Assembly: GCA_045627185.1 (NCBI GenBank)
Contig: JAZQNE010000106.1
Coordinates: forward strand, 1 to 23,083
Reading direction: 5' to 3'
Source: SZUA-448 sp045627185
GTDB lineage: Bacteria; Bacillota; Clostridia; Lachnospirales; Lachnospiraceae
Length of the DNA: 23,083 nucleotides
The notes beneath the pieces were generated by a model. It saw nothing but the letters and a program-made list of their open reading frames with translations. It made no database searches and was not told where the DNA came from. Below, one piece after another: positions 6,737 through 15,344 of the stretch. Each line of letters starts with the position of its first letter. Within the stretch, counting starts at the first letter, position 1. The translations under genes were made by a program, and so were the position numbers.

Positions 6737-7696
6737 TCAGCCAACAATACCCGATCTTTCGATTCCTTCGACAAAGTATTTCTGGCAAATAAGGTAAATA
6801 ATAATTAAAGGTACAATAAGAATAATAACGCCGGTATTATTCATCATGGAAGCAAAGCCCGGACTTATGAAGTTCATCGATCCTCCAAAGTTCTCATACT
6901 GGTTATACACTGATGCAGCCAGTGAGCTGAGTTCTGTTGAAAGTACCTTTGTTGCAGGCATGTAGAGACTTGAATAGAAGCTGTCTGTCCATTGCCATAC
7001 AAACCCGAACAGGAACACGGTTACCATCATCGGAACAGCTGACGGAAGCATAATCTGCCAGAAGGTTCTGAACTTGCCGGCGCCGTCTACAAAAGCTGCC
7101 TCATCAAGTTCTCTGGGCATTCCTTTAAAGAACTGTCTGAGCATATAAATATACAGTCCGTTCTTAAAGCCTGTACAGGTAAATGCCTGAATTATTAAAG
7201 GCCAGGGCGTATTGATGAGATTAATCTTTGTTCCCTTAAACAGTGAAACAAGGCCCATCGGGTCAAAGAATCTGTATAACATAAACATGGGGAGCATGAT
7301 TATCTGAGGGGGCACAATCATTGTAAAAAGAACGCACCCAAAAAGAAACTTTCTGCCGGGGAATCTGAACCTTGCAAAGCCATATGCCGAAAGCATACAG
7401 GTAACAAGCTGGATTACGGCAACTCCGCCCGAAATTACAAGTGTCCTCAGAAAAGATGTTTTGAATTCCAGACCCTCAAAGGCCATTTTGAAATTGTCCA
7501 GGGTGAAATGCTTCGGTACATATTTAACCGATGAATCATAAAGGTCTCTCTCCTTCATTACCGAAACCGAAAGTTTTGAAAAAAGCGGTTGCAGTATGAT
7601 AAAGCATATTCCGAAAATGATTACCGCACGAATTATCTTCCATGCCAGTCTTGCGGCTTTGGCTGCCGTAAAACGGCGGACCGTTTTGCTTTTCAT
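6737..7696 (-). CDS. CUT1 sugar ABC transporter permease (MalG/LplC-type)
   Basis: This 319-residue inner-membrane permease has about six hydrophobic segments; the first is at about residues 22-45. The cytoplasmic EAA loop that docks the ATPase reads EAAFVDGAGKFRTFWQIMLP (199-218), and the conserved SAYGFARFRFPGR segment lies in the middle. The ATG at 7696 has GGAGG 8 nt upstream. It is paired with the permease at 7736-8668 and followed by the lipoprotein binding protein at 5189-6658, giving a complete importer except for the ATPase. The C-terminus, GIERSGIVG, lies next to the hairpin spacer. Confidence 0.94.
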   Translation of the reverse strand: MKSKTVRRFTAAKAARLAWKIIRAVIIFGICFIILQPLFSKLSVSVMKERDLYDSSVKYVPKHFTLDNFKMAFEGLEFKTSFLRTLVISGGVAVIQLVTCMLSAYGFARFRFPGRKFLFGCVLFTMIVPPQIIMLPMFMLYRFFDPMGLVSLFKGTKINLINTPWPLIIQAFTCTGFKNGLYIYMLRQFFKGMPRELDEAAFVDGAGKFRTFWQIMLPSAVPMMVTVFLFGFVWQWTDSFYSSLYMPATKVLSTELSSLAASVYNQYENFGGSMNFISPGFASMMNNTGVIILIVPLIIIYLICQKYFVEGIERSGIVG

Positions 7697-7735
7697 TTTT
7701 ATTTCCTCCGGATTAATGTCACTTTACGTTGATGA

Positions 7736-8668
7736 TTACTTATCATCGTAATAGAATACTCGCTTTGAAATGATTACACCGATTACAAGAACGATAATTG
7801 CAATTGTTAAAAAGTAAAGCCACGCCATTGCAGAACCAAAACCGTATTTTACGTTACTGAAAATGGTGTCCTTGATTTTCTTCATCATTTCGTTTGTACT
7901 GCTCGTGAACGCATCAATAATGGTATAGATGCTGTTAACAAGAATCAGCGGGCTGATCATAGGGAATGTAATCTTCCAGAAGTTTTCCCACGCTGTTGCC
8001 CCCTCCATATTTGACGCTTCATAAAGCGAAGGTGATATAGACTGAAGACCGGCCAGGAAAATAAGAAGCTGTACGCCCGAGGCAATTACAATGTCGTAAA
8101 TTCCGTTTATGGCATTCGCAAGAAATGAAATTACCGTTTCGGGAAGGTTTGTGTATTTTGTCAGGACTTTGGCAACACTGAAGAAGGTAGTTATTTCGTC
8201 TTCGTCAACCTGACCCATTGTACTTATAAGCAGGTCTGATGATTCAAGCGAAAGCACAATTCCCGATGTCAGAATAACCGGAAGGAAAAAGATGCTTCTT
8301 GCAACAGCTCTTCCGCTGAACTTCTGATTAAGCAGGTTAGCCGCAAAAAAGCTGAAGATAATTACAAGCGGTACCTGCACGAGCATATCCTTAACAGCCG
8401 TAAGAAGGTCTTTTGTAAAGTTCGGATCTATTGTCAGAGCTCTGATGTAATGCTCAAAGCCATGGTTGGCGGCAGGCGTCAGCACATAGCCCGATGACGA
8501 AACCTCCATATTATGCAGACTGAATGATATTGACTCGATAATCATCGGAAGAAACAATCCGAAAAAGCCAAGGAGCGCGGGCAGCGCAAACAGATAGCCT
8601 GCAACAGCTTCTTTTCCACGCAGGGTAAACTTCAGCTTACCATTCTGTTTTCTTAAAAATTTTCCCAT
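7736..8668 (-). CDS. CUT1 sugar ABC transporter permease (MalF/LplB-type)
   Basis: This 310-residue membrane protein has an N-terminal hydrophobic segment (AGYLFALPALLGFFGLFLPM) and about five more. The EAA loop reads EASNMEGATAWENFWKITFP (217-236), including the conserved Gly. I prefer the ATG at 8668, with GAGGA 7 nt upstream, over an in-frame GTG at 8680 with no ribosome-binding site. The stretch around residues 140-170 (DLLISTMGQVDEDEITTFFS) is a longer polar loop than in typical MalF-type subunits of this size, perhaps contacting the binding protein. It probably heterodimerises with the product of 6737-7696. Confidence 0.93.
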   Translation of the reverse strand: MGKFLRKQNGKLKFTLRGKEAVAGYLFALPALLGFFGLFLPMIIESISFSLHNMEVSSSGYVLTPAANHGFEHYIRALTIDPNFTKDLLTAVKDMLVQVPLVIIFSFFAANLLNQKFSGRAVARSIFFLPVILTSGIVLSLESSDLLISTMGQVDEDEITTFFSVAKVLTKYTNLPETVISFLANAINGIYDIVIASGVQLLIFLAGLQSISPSLYEASNMEGATAWENFWKITFPMISPLILVNSIYTIIDAFTSSTNEMMKKIKDTIFSNVKYGFGSAMAWLYFLTIAIIVLVIGVIISKRVFYYDDK

Positions 8669-8688
8669 GGTCTTCCTCACGTAAATGA

Positions 8689-11301
8689 TTATTCGTTAAT
8701 TAATACAAAATCTCTTGCGGGAACGATTTGTCCGTCAGCAACAACATCCTCCGTGCCATAATTGACAGCCACTTTTGCCCCGTTTTCATATGTTACGATT
8801 ACAACATTTCCAATCTCTTCTCTGTCCGTGATTGAAACACTATTTAATGAACCGCATACACTGTTGATCTTTTTCCAGTCAGCCGTTGCTTTTTCAAGCC
8901 AGGTAAGATAATTGACAGAATAAAGTTCATCAAAATCAGTATCTTTAATAACCGAGTTCTTTTCGTACATCCATTCAAAGCACAAGCCGGCTCCGGTTTC
9001 TGCAGCCTGAAGGATGGCAGTTTCATAATCATCGGCAAGATTAAGAGGTGCGCCTGCAAAATCAATGCAACCCTTGATTACCGTCTGATAGAAGGGAACA
9101 TCTCTGTCAATAATACGGACATTGTTTGAATACATAGGGACATCAATCATGTCCGAAATATAGCTGAGTGCGTAGACATTTGAGTTCTCAGCAAGCATAT
9201 TCCCCGAAAAAGCCTTCGAAACAATTTCCAGTGCCTTTTCGTTATGAATAATGGCAGCCTCTCTGTCGGTATATTTTGTTTCATCATAATCAGAGTATAA
9301 AACGTGTGAAAGCGACTTCACTCCGATTCCTGCAAAGCCTGCCTTCTGAAGCCGCTTTGAAACACGGGTTGCAAGGCTTTCCTCAAAATAAGGGCTCACA
9401 AGGTTAACATTCCATTTTGAAGTGATTCCGTTTGCATATACTCTGCTATAGGTTTTAACTACACTTCTGTCGAAATACCTGGGCGCATTTGAGAACTCGG
9501 AATAACCGTCTGCAAAGCCGTTTCTTTCAACCCTCTGCATTTCAACAAACGGATAAAAGTTTACATTCTTTTCGGACAGTTCATCCGCAAATGCCTTTTC
9601 ATCAAGGCCATCTCTTGAAAGCTTCGAAAGAGCACTGATATTTGCGGCAGAATATCCACGGAGTCCGCCTTTTTCCCAGCCTGTATATATTACTGAAAGG
9701 TTCGAAACACCCGATTCCAGGAGTTTATTTGTTATTTCAAGTGCCTGTGAATAGGTTGTTACCGGAACTACCGAATCGTATTTTATACCGAGTGTTGACT
9801 GTGTTTTATCGATTGCACCAATATATTCCGCATAGAAAGGCGTTGATGTTCCGGCCTTTCCGGTTGTGAGTTTTCCTTCATCGACAAGATATTTTCTGTA
9901 TCTCAGTGCCATGCCGGTGTAATCTGCATCATTTCCGGAAAGGAAGTAATATCTCATCCGGTAATTTGACGCAAACTGTGGCTTGGAATACATGTAGAAA
10001 CTGTTTGCGCCGACTATGTCTCCCATTGATACCGAGCCGTAGGTAAGATATGAAAATCCGGAATAAACATGGTTGTATGATGTTGTTTTCCCAGATACTT
10101 CAGCTCTAATGTCAGCGTATCCGGCCCCCTGCTCAATGATTGAAATCCAGGCCGTATCATCTGCCTTAATACCGTATACAGGCATTTTTATCGAGAATTC
10201 CTCTTCGAGTTCGGTCTTAAATCTGTTAAGTGACGAAAGTGTGATGTCCTCTCCATAAACCTTGCCATAATAGGAAACATCTGTTTTTCCGTTATCAATA
10301 TCAATCAATGCACCGCTTCCGTCCGGAACAAACATATAGCCCTGCTGTTCCTTGTACGCAGCGCCGAAATAAGGCAGAACATCAATATGAGTCAGATAGT
10401 AGCCTTCCTCATTATAGGTGATTTTTGAAGGATCGATTTCTACAACAAAACTGTCATTTTCAATTCTGTAGCTTACGGTAATCATAAACCACGGCTTTGC
10501 AGAAGCGGTTTCGCCACAGTTTTCTTCCCTGTCTGCAGCAAGTTCTTCAGCAGTATAGCCTGCTCCGACAAAATACTCCGCAAGTTCTTCCTTCAGATAA
10601 TCTTTCGTTCCTGATTTCAAGATATACAAATTATGAAGTTCAATTCCCGGATATGTCTCCAGGTATGTTTCATAGTCGCTTTTACTCAGTTCTTCTTTAG
10701 AAAGGAACAGATAGTTTCGTTTAACCTTCTTTGCTGCTTTCTCATCCATTTTGGCAAGAACGGTATCGAACTTTTCTTCGCTAATTGCTTCCGGCAGGAG
10801 AAGTTTGCTTTCTGCCTCTCCGATTGTATAGGTTATGTCCGCTCCGCAAGAAGTTTTAGCTATTTCAAACTGCCCTTCGGAAACACTTTTTGAAAAGCTG
10901 TCCATTTCAGAGGCCTGAACACGGTCATTGTAATAAGTCACATTCAGAGCCGCCTTCATCAGGTCCTTGTAGAATGCAGTGGCCCCGTCGTCCTCATCTG
11001 TTGCCTCCGGTGAAGTAAAGAAGATATGGTCATTAAGCTTGTCAAGGATAGCAACAACAGCATCCTTCTCCCTTATCAGAAGGGCAAGACTGTCATTTTC
11101 CGCAACAACACTCATTCCTTTTTCTTCTGCAACCGAAGCCGTTTTTTCCGTAAAGCTCTGTGCCTCAGCATATTCCGGCTTTTGTGTACTGTATTCTATG
11201 GGAGTTCCCGAAAGGCGACTACCCCCAAGAAGAAGCAAAACGGCCGCAACAGCAACAGCAGCTGTCACAATTATTGCTATTTTGATTCCCCGCTTTTTCA
11301 T
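8689..11301 (-). CDS. Membrane-anchored DUF5696-like extracytoplasmic protein
   Basis: This large protein (870 residues) has one N-terminal membrane segment (about residues 8-27) after MMKKRG/MKKRG and no lipobox; the rest should face outside. The segment YMFVPDGSGALIDIDNG and the later MALRYRKYLVDEGKL match what I remember of DUF5696 proteins. The C-terminal half (VIYTGWEKGGLRGYS, NFYPFVEMQRV, GIGVKSLSHVLYSD) alternates strands and helices like a TIM barrel, and the end (VVIVTYENGAKVAVNYG) resembles the beta-sandwich tail of some glycosidases. Glycosidase activity is therefore possible but unproven. The ATG at 11301, with GGGAG 9 nt upstream, is preferred over the in-frame TTG before it. It follows the YIP1-type gene and precedes the second permease pair. 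Confidence 0.8.
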   Translation of the reverse strand: MKKRGIKIAIIVTAAVAVAAVLLLLGGSRLSGTPIEYSTQKPEYAEAQSFTEKTASVAEEKGMSVVAENDSLALLIREKDAVVAILDKLNDHIFFTSPEATDEDDGATAFYKDLMKAALNVTYYNDRVQASEMDSFSKSVSEGQFEIAKTSCGADITYTIGEAESKLLLPEAISEEKFDTVLAKMDEKAAKKVKRNYLFLSKEELSKSDYETYLETYPGIELHNLYILKSGTKDYLKEELAEYFVGAGYTAEELAADREENCGETASAKPWFMITVSYRIENDSFVVEIDPSKITYNEEGYYLTHIDVLPYFGAAYKEQQGYMFVPDGSGALIDIDNGKTDVSYYGKVYGEDITLSSLNRFKTELEEEFSIKMPVYGIKADDTAWISIIEQGAGYADIRAEVSGKTTSYNHVYSGFSYLTYGSVSMGDIVGANSFYMYSKPQFASNYRMRYYFLSGNDADYTGMALRYRKYLVDEGKLTTGKAGTSTPFYAEYIGAIDKTQSTLGIKYDSVVPVTTYSQALEITNKLLESGVSNLSVIYTGWEKGGLRGYSAANISALSKLSRDGLDEKAFADELSEKNVNFYPFVEMQRVERNGFADGYSEFSNAPRYFDRSVVKTYSRVYANGITSKWNVNLVSPYFEESLATRVSKRLQKAGFAGIGVKSLSHVLYSDYDETKYTDREAAIIHNEKALEIVSKAFSGNMLAENSNVYALSYISDMIDVPMYSNNVRIIDRDVPFYQTVIKGCIDFAGAPLNLADDYETAILQAAETGAGLCFEWMYEKNSVIKDTDFDELYSVNYLTWLEKATADWKKINSVCGSLNSVSITDREEIGNVVIVTYENGAKVAVNYGTEDVVADGQIVPARDFVLINE

Positions 11302-11330
11302 CAATACTCTCCCTTCGAAACCGGTCTGAA

Positions 11331-11951
11331 TTATCGGAACCTGATTTCCTTGTAGATGGTTGAACCAAAGGTTACCATTCTCTGAATTACATCAAAAAAC
11401 AACAGGCCTATAAACATGATTATTGCCATACCCACAATCGAAAGGATGCAGGTAAGGATTGTCTTTTTCATTGAATACTGATGTGTAATCATCGTACCAA
11501 GAATAAGAAGCGCTCCGGCCCAGATATAACTGACAACTCCGAACACGTTATAAAATGCACCTTCTGCCGAAGTAATAAGGTGGCTTAACGGGATAAGCGG
11601 CAGCCTTATCAGAATAATCGGAAAGAGCGCATAACCCGTTGCAGTCATTATGTCCCTGAACCTGCCTTCGCCATCCATAAGCGATGTCAGGCACCAGTTT
11701 GCCACACACCACAGGACATACAGCAGAATAACCGTAATAGCATCTACCAGAACATCTATTTCCTCAAGTCTGTTCGGATTAAACAGAAAGCCTGTTTTCT
11801 GCTTTTCAAGCGTAAGCGTAAATACCGTAAGTGCTACAAATGTAAGCGCTGCAGCAAGGCTTCCGCGTTTTTCATGTTTTAGATCCCAGAACCCGTCAAA
11901 CGGATGAACGATAACATGAAATACGTATTTTAATGTTTTTCCATACTGCAT
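11331..11951 (-). CDS. YIP1-family polytopic membrane protein
   Basis: This 206-residue protein has about five hydrophobic segments (roughly residues 28-46, 65-88, 100-125, 130-155 and 165-192). It begins MQYGKTLKYVFHVIVHPFDG, and the 'HPFDGFWDLKHEKRGS' opening followed by these helices is typical of bacterial YIP1-type proteins. Conserved segments such as GEGRFRDIMTATGYALFPII are present. The function in bacteria is unknown to me. The start overlaps the upstream NHL gene by 22 nt with GAGG 5 nt before the ATG, so the two are translationally coupled and probably needed together. It may be the membrane partner of the NHL-TPR and DUF5696 proteins. Confidence 0.82.
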   Translation of the reverse strand: MQYGKTLKYVFHVIVHPFDGFWDLKHEKRGSLAAALTFVALTVFTLTLEKQKTGFLFNPNRLEEIDVLVDAITVILLYVLWCVANWCLTSLMDGEGRFRDIMTATGYALFPIILIRLPLIPLSHLITSAEGAFYNVFGVVSYIWAGALLILGTMITHQYSMKKTILTCILSIVGMAIIMFIGLLFFDVIQRMVTFGSTIYKEIRFR

Positions 11952-13411
11952 CTTACCTCACCTACCCATCTGCGGAATTTGAATACGCCTGTCACAATCA
12001 GAGCCACAGCAATAAGAATTCCTATTACAAGCATTGCTTTCGGGAAATATTGCTGCATTACTTCCTTTCGATAATACCCGAATGCGGTTGAATAATATTT
12101 TTTACTGTTGCCAAGTTCGAAATATTCCATGGCATCTTTGTACTGACTCTGTTTCAGATAAGTCTTCCCGATGCCCAGATAAGCCAGCTCACAGTTACTG
12201 TTGAGTTCAAGCACCTTCTGCCATTCCTCATATGCACCTTTCGCATCTCCCCTGTTATTCTTTTCAAGTGCCCCAAGGAAGTGTCTGCCATAATCTGTAA
12301 TACTGAAGCGTAGAATTGTACCCAGCTGTGAGTCAAGAATATAAACGGTTTCACAGTCTGAGCTCATACCTATGGCTGAAGGTTTTTTCAGGTTTCCTTC
12401 ACGGTTTCCGGAGTCTCCGAAAACAAAAAGTGAATTACCGTCATAATCATAAACAAAAACCTTGCCGTAAGCAGAATCCAAAATATAATAGCATCCGTAT
12501 TCCGTAGCACATACGTCGGTAAAGGTTGACCATTCGGCACCATCCTTTGAAGGATACAGATCGCCGATTATCGGATAATTTCCAAGTCTGCGAAGAACAT
12601 CTGTGCCCGTAGGGTTTAATCTTCTGATGGCATCTGCACCGTTCATGTGTGCATCCTCATCAAGATTACTGATGGTGGCATAAATGAAGTTCTTATTATC
12701 AAGAAAAATATTGCTGTACTCGGTCGGAACTATTGTCTGCATACGTTTTTTCTGTTCTTTTGTCGAGAAATAGTTCTTCCAGATATACTGAAATGTACTG
12801 ACAGAAACCTCAGCAGCTCCCATAAACCCCTTAAATTCGCCTTCAATATTGAATTCAAGAAGTCCCATATTTATACCGTATGCAATAACGTAAACACGGT
12901 CGGAAGTATCAACTACAACCTTTGTCGGTGCATAGACCTGTGAATCATCAATAAGTTCGGTAACAGGCCTTCCGATTTCGCTTTCGTATTCATCATTCTG
13001 ATTGTATTTGACTATTCTGGCATTTCCGGTATCGGCAACATAAAGGCAGCCGTATGAATCCACAAAAATGCCCTGAGGGTTAAGCAGCGGACTTTCAGCA
13101 TCCTTCGCATATGTAATCGTAAGAAGAAGTTCTCCGTCCGTCGAAAGTTTGAGAATTCTTGAATTGCCTGTATCGGCAACATATATGAAATTGTCTGTGA
13201 TAAACATATCCTGCGGATAATTCAGTGCTGAACCGAAGTTTTCCTCACCGAAGGAATCGGTGTACAGATAAGTGTTAGGCTGATAAACCGATTCGCCCCA
13301 GGAATTATAGCTGTAGGTAGAATACGGCATATCGGCTTTAGCCCGGCAGACATCCGAAAAACTCAGCGTTATTAAAATGACCGCAAGTATGAAAGCAGAT
13401 ACTCTTTTCAT
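11930..13411 (-). CDS. NHL beta-propeller / TPR protein with C-terminal membrane anchor
   Basis: This 493-residue protein has a signal peptide (about 1-25). NHL-type propeller repeats follow, the clearest being IYVADTGNSRILKLS (about 76-91) and LYVADTGNARIVKYN (about 123-137), with weaker blades to about 370. Two TPR-like helical hairpins follow (about 377-440: GAYEEWQKVLELN, AYLGIGKTYLKQSQYKDAME). A membrane segment (about 458-478) precedes a short basic cytoplasmic tail. The predicted topology is propeller and TPR outside, tail inside. It lies between the first permease pair and the YIP1-type gene and overlaps the latter. A binding or scaffolding role at the cell surface is inferred; no enzymatic residues are recognisable. 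Confidence 0.85.
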   Translation of the reverse strand: MKRVSAFILAVILITLSFSDVCRAKADMPYSTYSYNSWGESVYQPNTYLYTDSFGEENFGSALNYPQDMFITDNFIYVADTGNSRILKLSTDGELLLTITYAKDAESPLLNPQGIFVDSYGCLYVADTGNARIVKYNQNDEYESEIGRPVTELIDDSQVYAPTKVVVDTSDRVYVIAYGINMGLLEFNIEGEFKGFMGAAEVSVSTFQYIWKNYFSTKEQKKRMQTIVPTEYSNIFLDNKNFIYATISNLDEDAHMNGADAIRRLNPTGTDVLRRLGNYPIIGDLYPSKDGAEWSTFTDVCATEYGCYYILDSAYGKVFVYDYDGNSLFVFGDSGNREGNLKKPSAIGMSSDCETVYILDSQLGTILRFSITDYGRHFLGALEKNNRGDAKGAYEEWQKVLELNSNCELAYLGIGKTYLKQSQYKDAMEYFELGNSKKYYSTAFGYYRKEVMQQYFPKAMLVIGILIAVALIVTGVFKFRRWVGEVRCSMEKH

Positions 13412-13425
13412 ATTTTTCCCGCCCT

Positions 13426-13461
13426 CACATCCGTTTGGTTTAGGCCACAGCCTCGGATGTG
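13426..13461 (-). other. 8-bp stem-loop abutting the ribosome-binding site of the NHL gene
   Basis: CACATCCG and CGGATGTG pair perfectly on the minus strand across a 20-nt loop that can itself form AGGC/GCCT. The 3' arm ends directly at GAGGG upstream of the ATG at 13411. It lies in the 66-nt gap after the first permease pair. It could adjust expression of the NHL/YIP1/DUF5696 section relative to the transporter; there is no U-tract, so it is not a classical terminator. Confidence 0.5.
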
Positions 13462-13477
13462 GTAAAGAATTGTCAAA

Positions 13478-14341
13478 TCACTCCTTGATACCGGAGGTTG
13501 ACATCGTTTCAATAATATTGCTCTGACTGATAATGAATATCGTGATGGGTACTATCATCATGATAACCGTTACCGCTGCAGTTGCACCTGCACGTGCCAT
13601 ACCGCCTGCTGCGATTTGTGAGAGTGCATACGGAAGTGTCTTTAACTCTTCATTGTAGATATAATTCGAACCCTGCAGATTCCACAAATCCTGGAAGCAG
13701 AAAATAATCAGTGTCAGCCAGGCCGGCTTAACCTGTGGCATACCGATTTCCCAAAATACTCTGAATTCCTTTGCACCATCAATTCTGGCAGCTTCAAGAA
13801 GCGTATCGGGAATCTGCTCCATAAACTGCTTCATAAGGAAAAGACCGAGCGGTTTACAGATTGCAGGTACAATAAGCGACAGATATGTATTGAGCCATCC
13901 GAACTTTGTCATAATGAGGTAGTTCGGGATTGCGGTAACCTCCGTCGAGAACATGAGCGCCGTAACAATAACTCCGAAAACGATGTTTCTTCCGGGGAAT
14001 CTGTGTTTCGCAAGAGCGAAAGCACAAAGGCTGGCTACCAGAAGGTGTAACGACGTACCGATAATCGTGATAAACAAGGTATTGAAGATGTACCTTGAAA
14101 AGGTTACCCATGACTGACCCATAAGCACGAATACATCATGGAAATTATCAAGAGTCGGACTTTTTACCAAAAGCCTGGGAGGAAAGATGAACAGTTCCTC
14201 GGTAGGCTTAAGCGCATTGCTGAAGGAAAGGACCAGCGGAAGCGCCGTAAAAAGGCCCATTATCAGAAGGACGGCAAATAATGCTACGTCTCCGCCTCTG
14301 GAGCGATTCGGTTTTTTTCTTAACTTGTGCTTGAAAGCCAC
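13478..14341 (-). CDS. CUT1 sugar ABC transporter permease (MalG-type)
   Basis: This 287-residue inner-membrane subunit has about six hydrophobic segments. The FALAKHRFPGR motif and the EAA loop EAARIDGAKEFRVFWEIGMP (183-202) are present. The start is GTG at 14341, one base after the TAA of the upstream permease, with AGGA 7 nt upstream inside that gene: tight translational coupling. It forms the channel with the product of 14343-15329 and presumably receives substrate from the 970-residue binding protein. The C-terminus, IIETMSTSGIKE, is typical of the family. Confidence 0.94.
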   Translation of the reverse strand: MAFKHKLRKKPNRSRGGDVALFAVLLIMGLFTALPLVLSFSNALKPTEELFIFPPRLLVKSPTLDNFHDVFVLMGQSWVTFSRYIFNTLFITIIGTSLHLLVASLCAFALAKHRFPGRNIVFGVIVTALMFSTEVTAIPNYLIMTKFGWLNTYLSLIVPAICKPLGLFLMKQFMEQIPDTLLEAARIDGAKEFRVFWEIGMPQVKPAWLTLIIFCFQDLWNLQGSNYIYNEELKTLPYALSQIAAGGMARAGATAAVTVIMMIVPITIFIISQSNIIETMSTSGIKE

Positions 14342-14342
14342 C

Positions 14343-15329
14343 TTACTGTCCTACCTTTCTTAGCAAGAACTGTACAAGCTTGTTGCAGATTATCATTACC
14401 GCAAATAGCAATGTTGCGATAGCCGACGCATAACCCATTTCAAAACGAATGGTACCGTAATCCACCAGATGCGATACAACCGTATGCGCCGCATAGTCTA
14501 CGCTCGGGAAGCCCGCCAAAGCAGCAAGCTGACCGTGAATCGAGAATGAAGCAGTAATTGTCATAACTGCGCCAAACATAAGCTGCGGTTTCATAGCGGG
14601 AAGAGTGATATACCAGAGTTCCTGAAACCTATTTTTGATACCATCGACATATCCTGCTTCATACATCGATTTATCTACGTTCTGAAGACCCGCAATGAAC
14701 GAAAGGAAGCCTGTTCCCATACTCATCCATAGCACTACGATAATAAGGATTGGAGCAATGTACTTGCTATCCTCAAACCAAAGCTTCGGAGCATATGTGA
14801 TTCCAAGCTTCATCAGCCAGGCATTTGCAAAGCCGTAGGAATCACTTGAGAAAATGTATTTCCAGATGATATATGCCTGTCCGGAAATGGTCGGTGCATA
14901 AAAGATTAGCGTCATTATTGCTCTTATCCACGGCTTAAGATCATTAATCAGCCATGCAATGAACAATGCAAGGAAATAACCGATAGGTCCGGTAATAATG
15001 GCGAACATGAAGGTATTCTTTACGGCCGTTACAAATACATCATCCGCGAAAAAAAGATTGATGTAATTCTGCCAGGCAATAAACTTCGGAGGCTCAAGCA
15101 CATTGAAGTACGTAAAGCTGAGACCTATGGAAGTAAGTACCGGGGCGAGATAGAAAATTGCAAACAGAATGCAAAATGGCGCAATAAACAGATAAGAAAT
15201 CCTGTGTTTCACCATTTCCTTACCGGTTCTTTTCAGTTTCTTTCCGCAATATGCGAGCAGCATAGGAAAAGTTTTCTGTTTTTTATTATTTTCCTTGGTT
15301 TTAGCCATAGCTTTAACCATTCCTTTCAA
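14343..15329 (-). CDS. CUT1 sugar ABC transporter permease (MalF/UgpA-type)
   Basis: This protein of up to 328 residues has a basic cytoplasmic N-terminus (MAKTKENNKKQKTF) and about six hydrophobic segments. The EAA loop reads EAGYVDGIKNRFQELWYITL (224-243). The start is uncertain: TTG at 15329 (AGGT 5 nt upstream), ATG at 15320 (touching AAAGGA) and ATG at 15308 (AAAGGA 12 nt upstream) are all in frame; the choice only alters the first seven residues. It lies directly between the giant binding protein gene and its MalG-type partner, whose GTG begins one base after this stop codon. Confidence 0.93.
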   Translation of the reverse strand: MKGMVKAMAKTKENNKKQKTFPMLLAYCGKKLKRTGKEMVKHRISYLFIAPFCILFAIFYLAPVLTSIGLSFTYFNVLEPPKFIAWQNYINLFFADDVFVTAVKNTFMFAIITGPIGYFLALFIAWLINDLKPWIRAIMTLIFYAPTISGQAYIIWKYIFSSDSYGFANAWLMKLGITYAPKLWFEDSKYIAPILIIVVLWMSMGTGFLSFIAGLQNVDKSMYEAGYVDGIKNRFQELWYITLPAMKPQLMFGAVMTITASFSIHGQLAALAGFPSVDYAAHTVVSHLVDYGTIRFEMGYASAIATLLFAVMIICNKLVQFLLRKVGQ

Positions 15330-15344
15330 AGCTTACCTGCTTAA

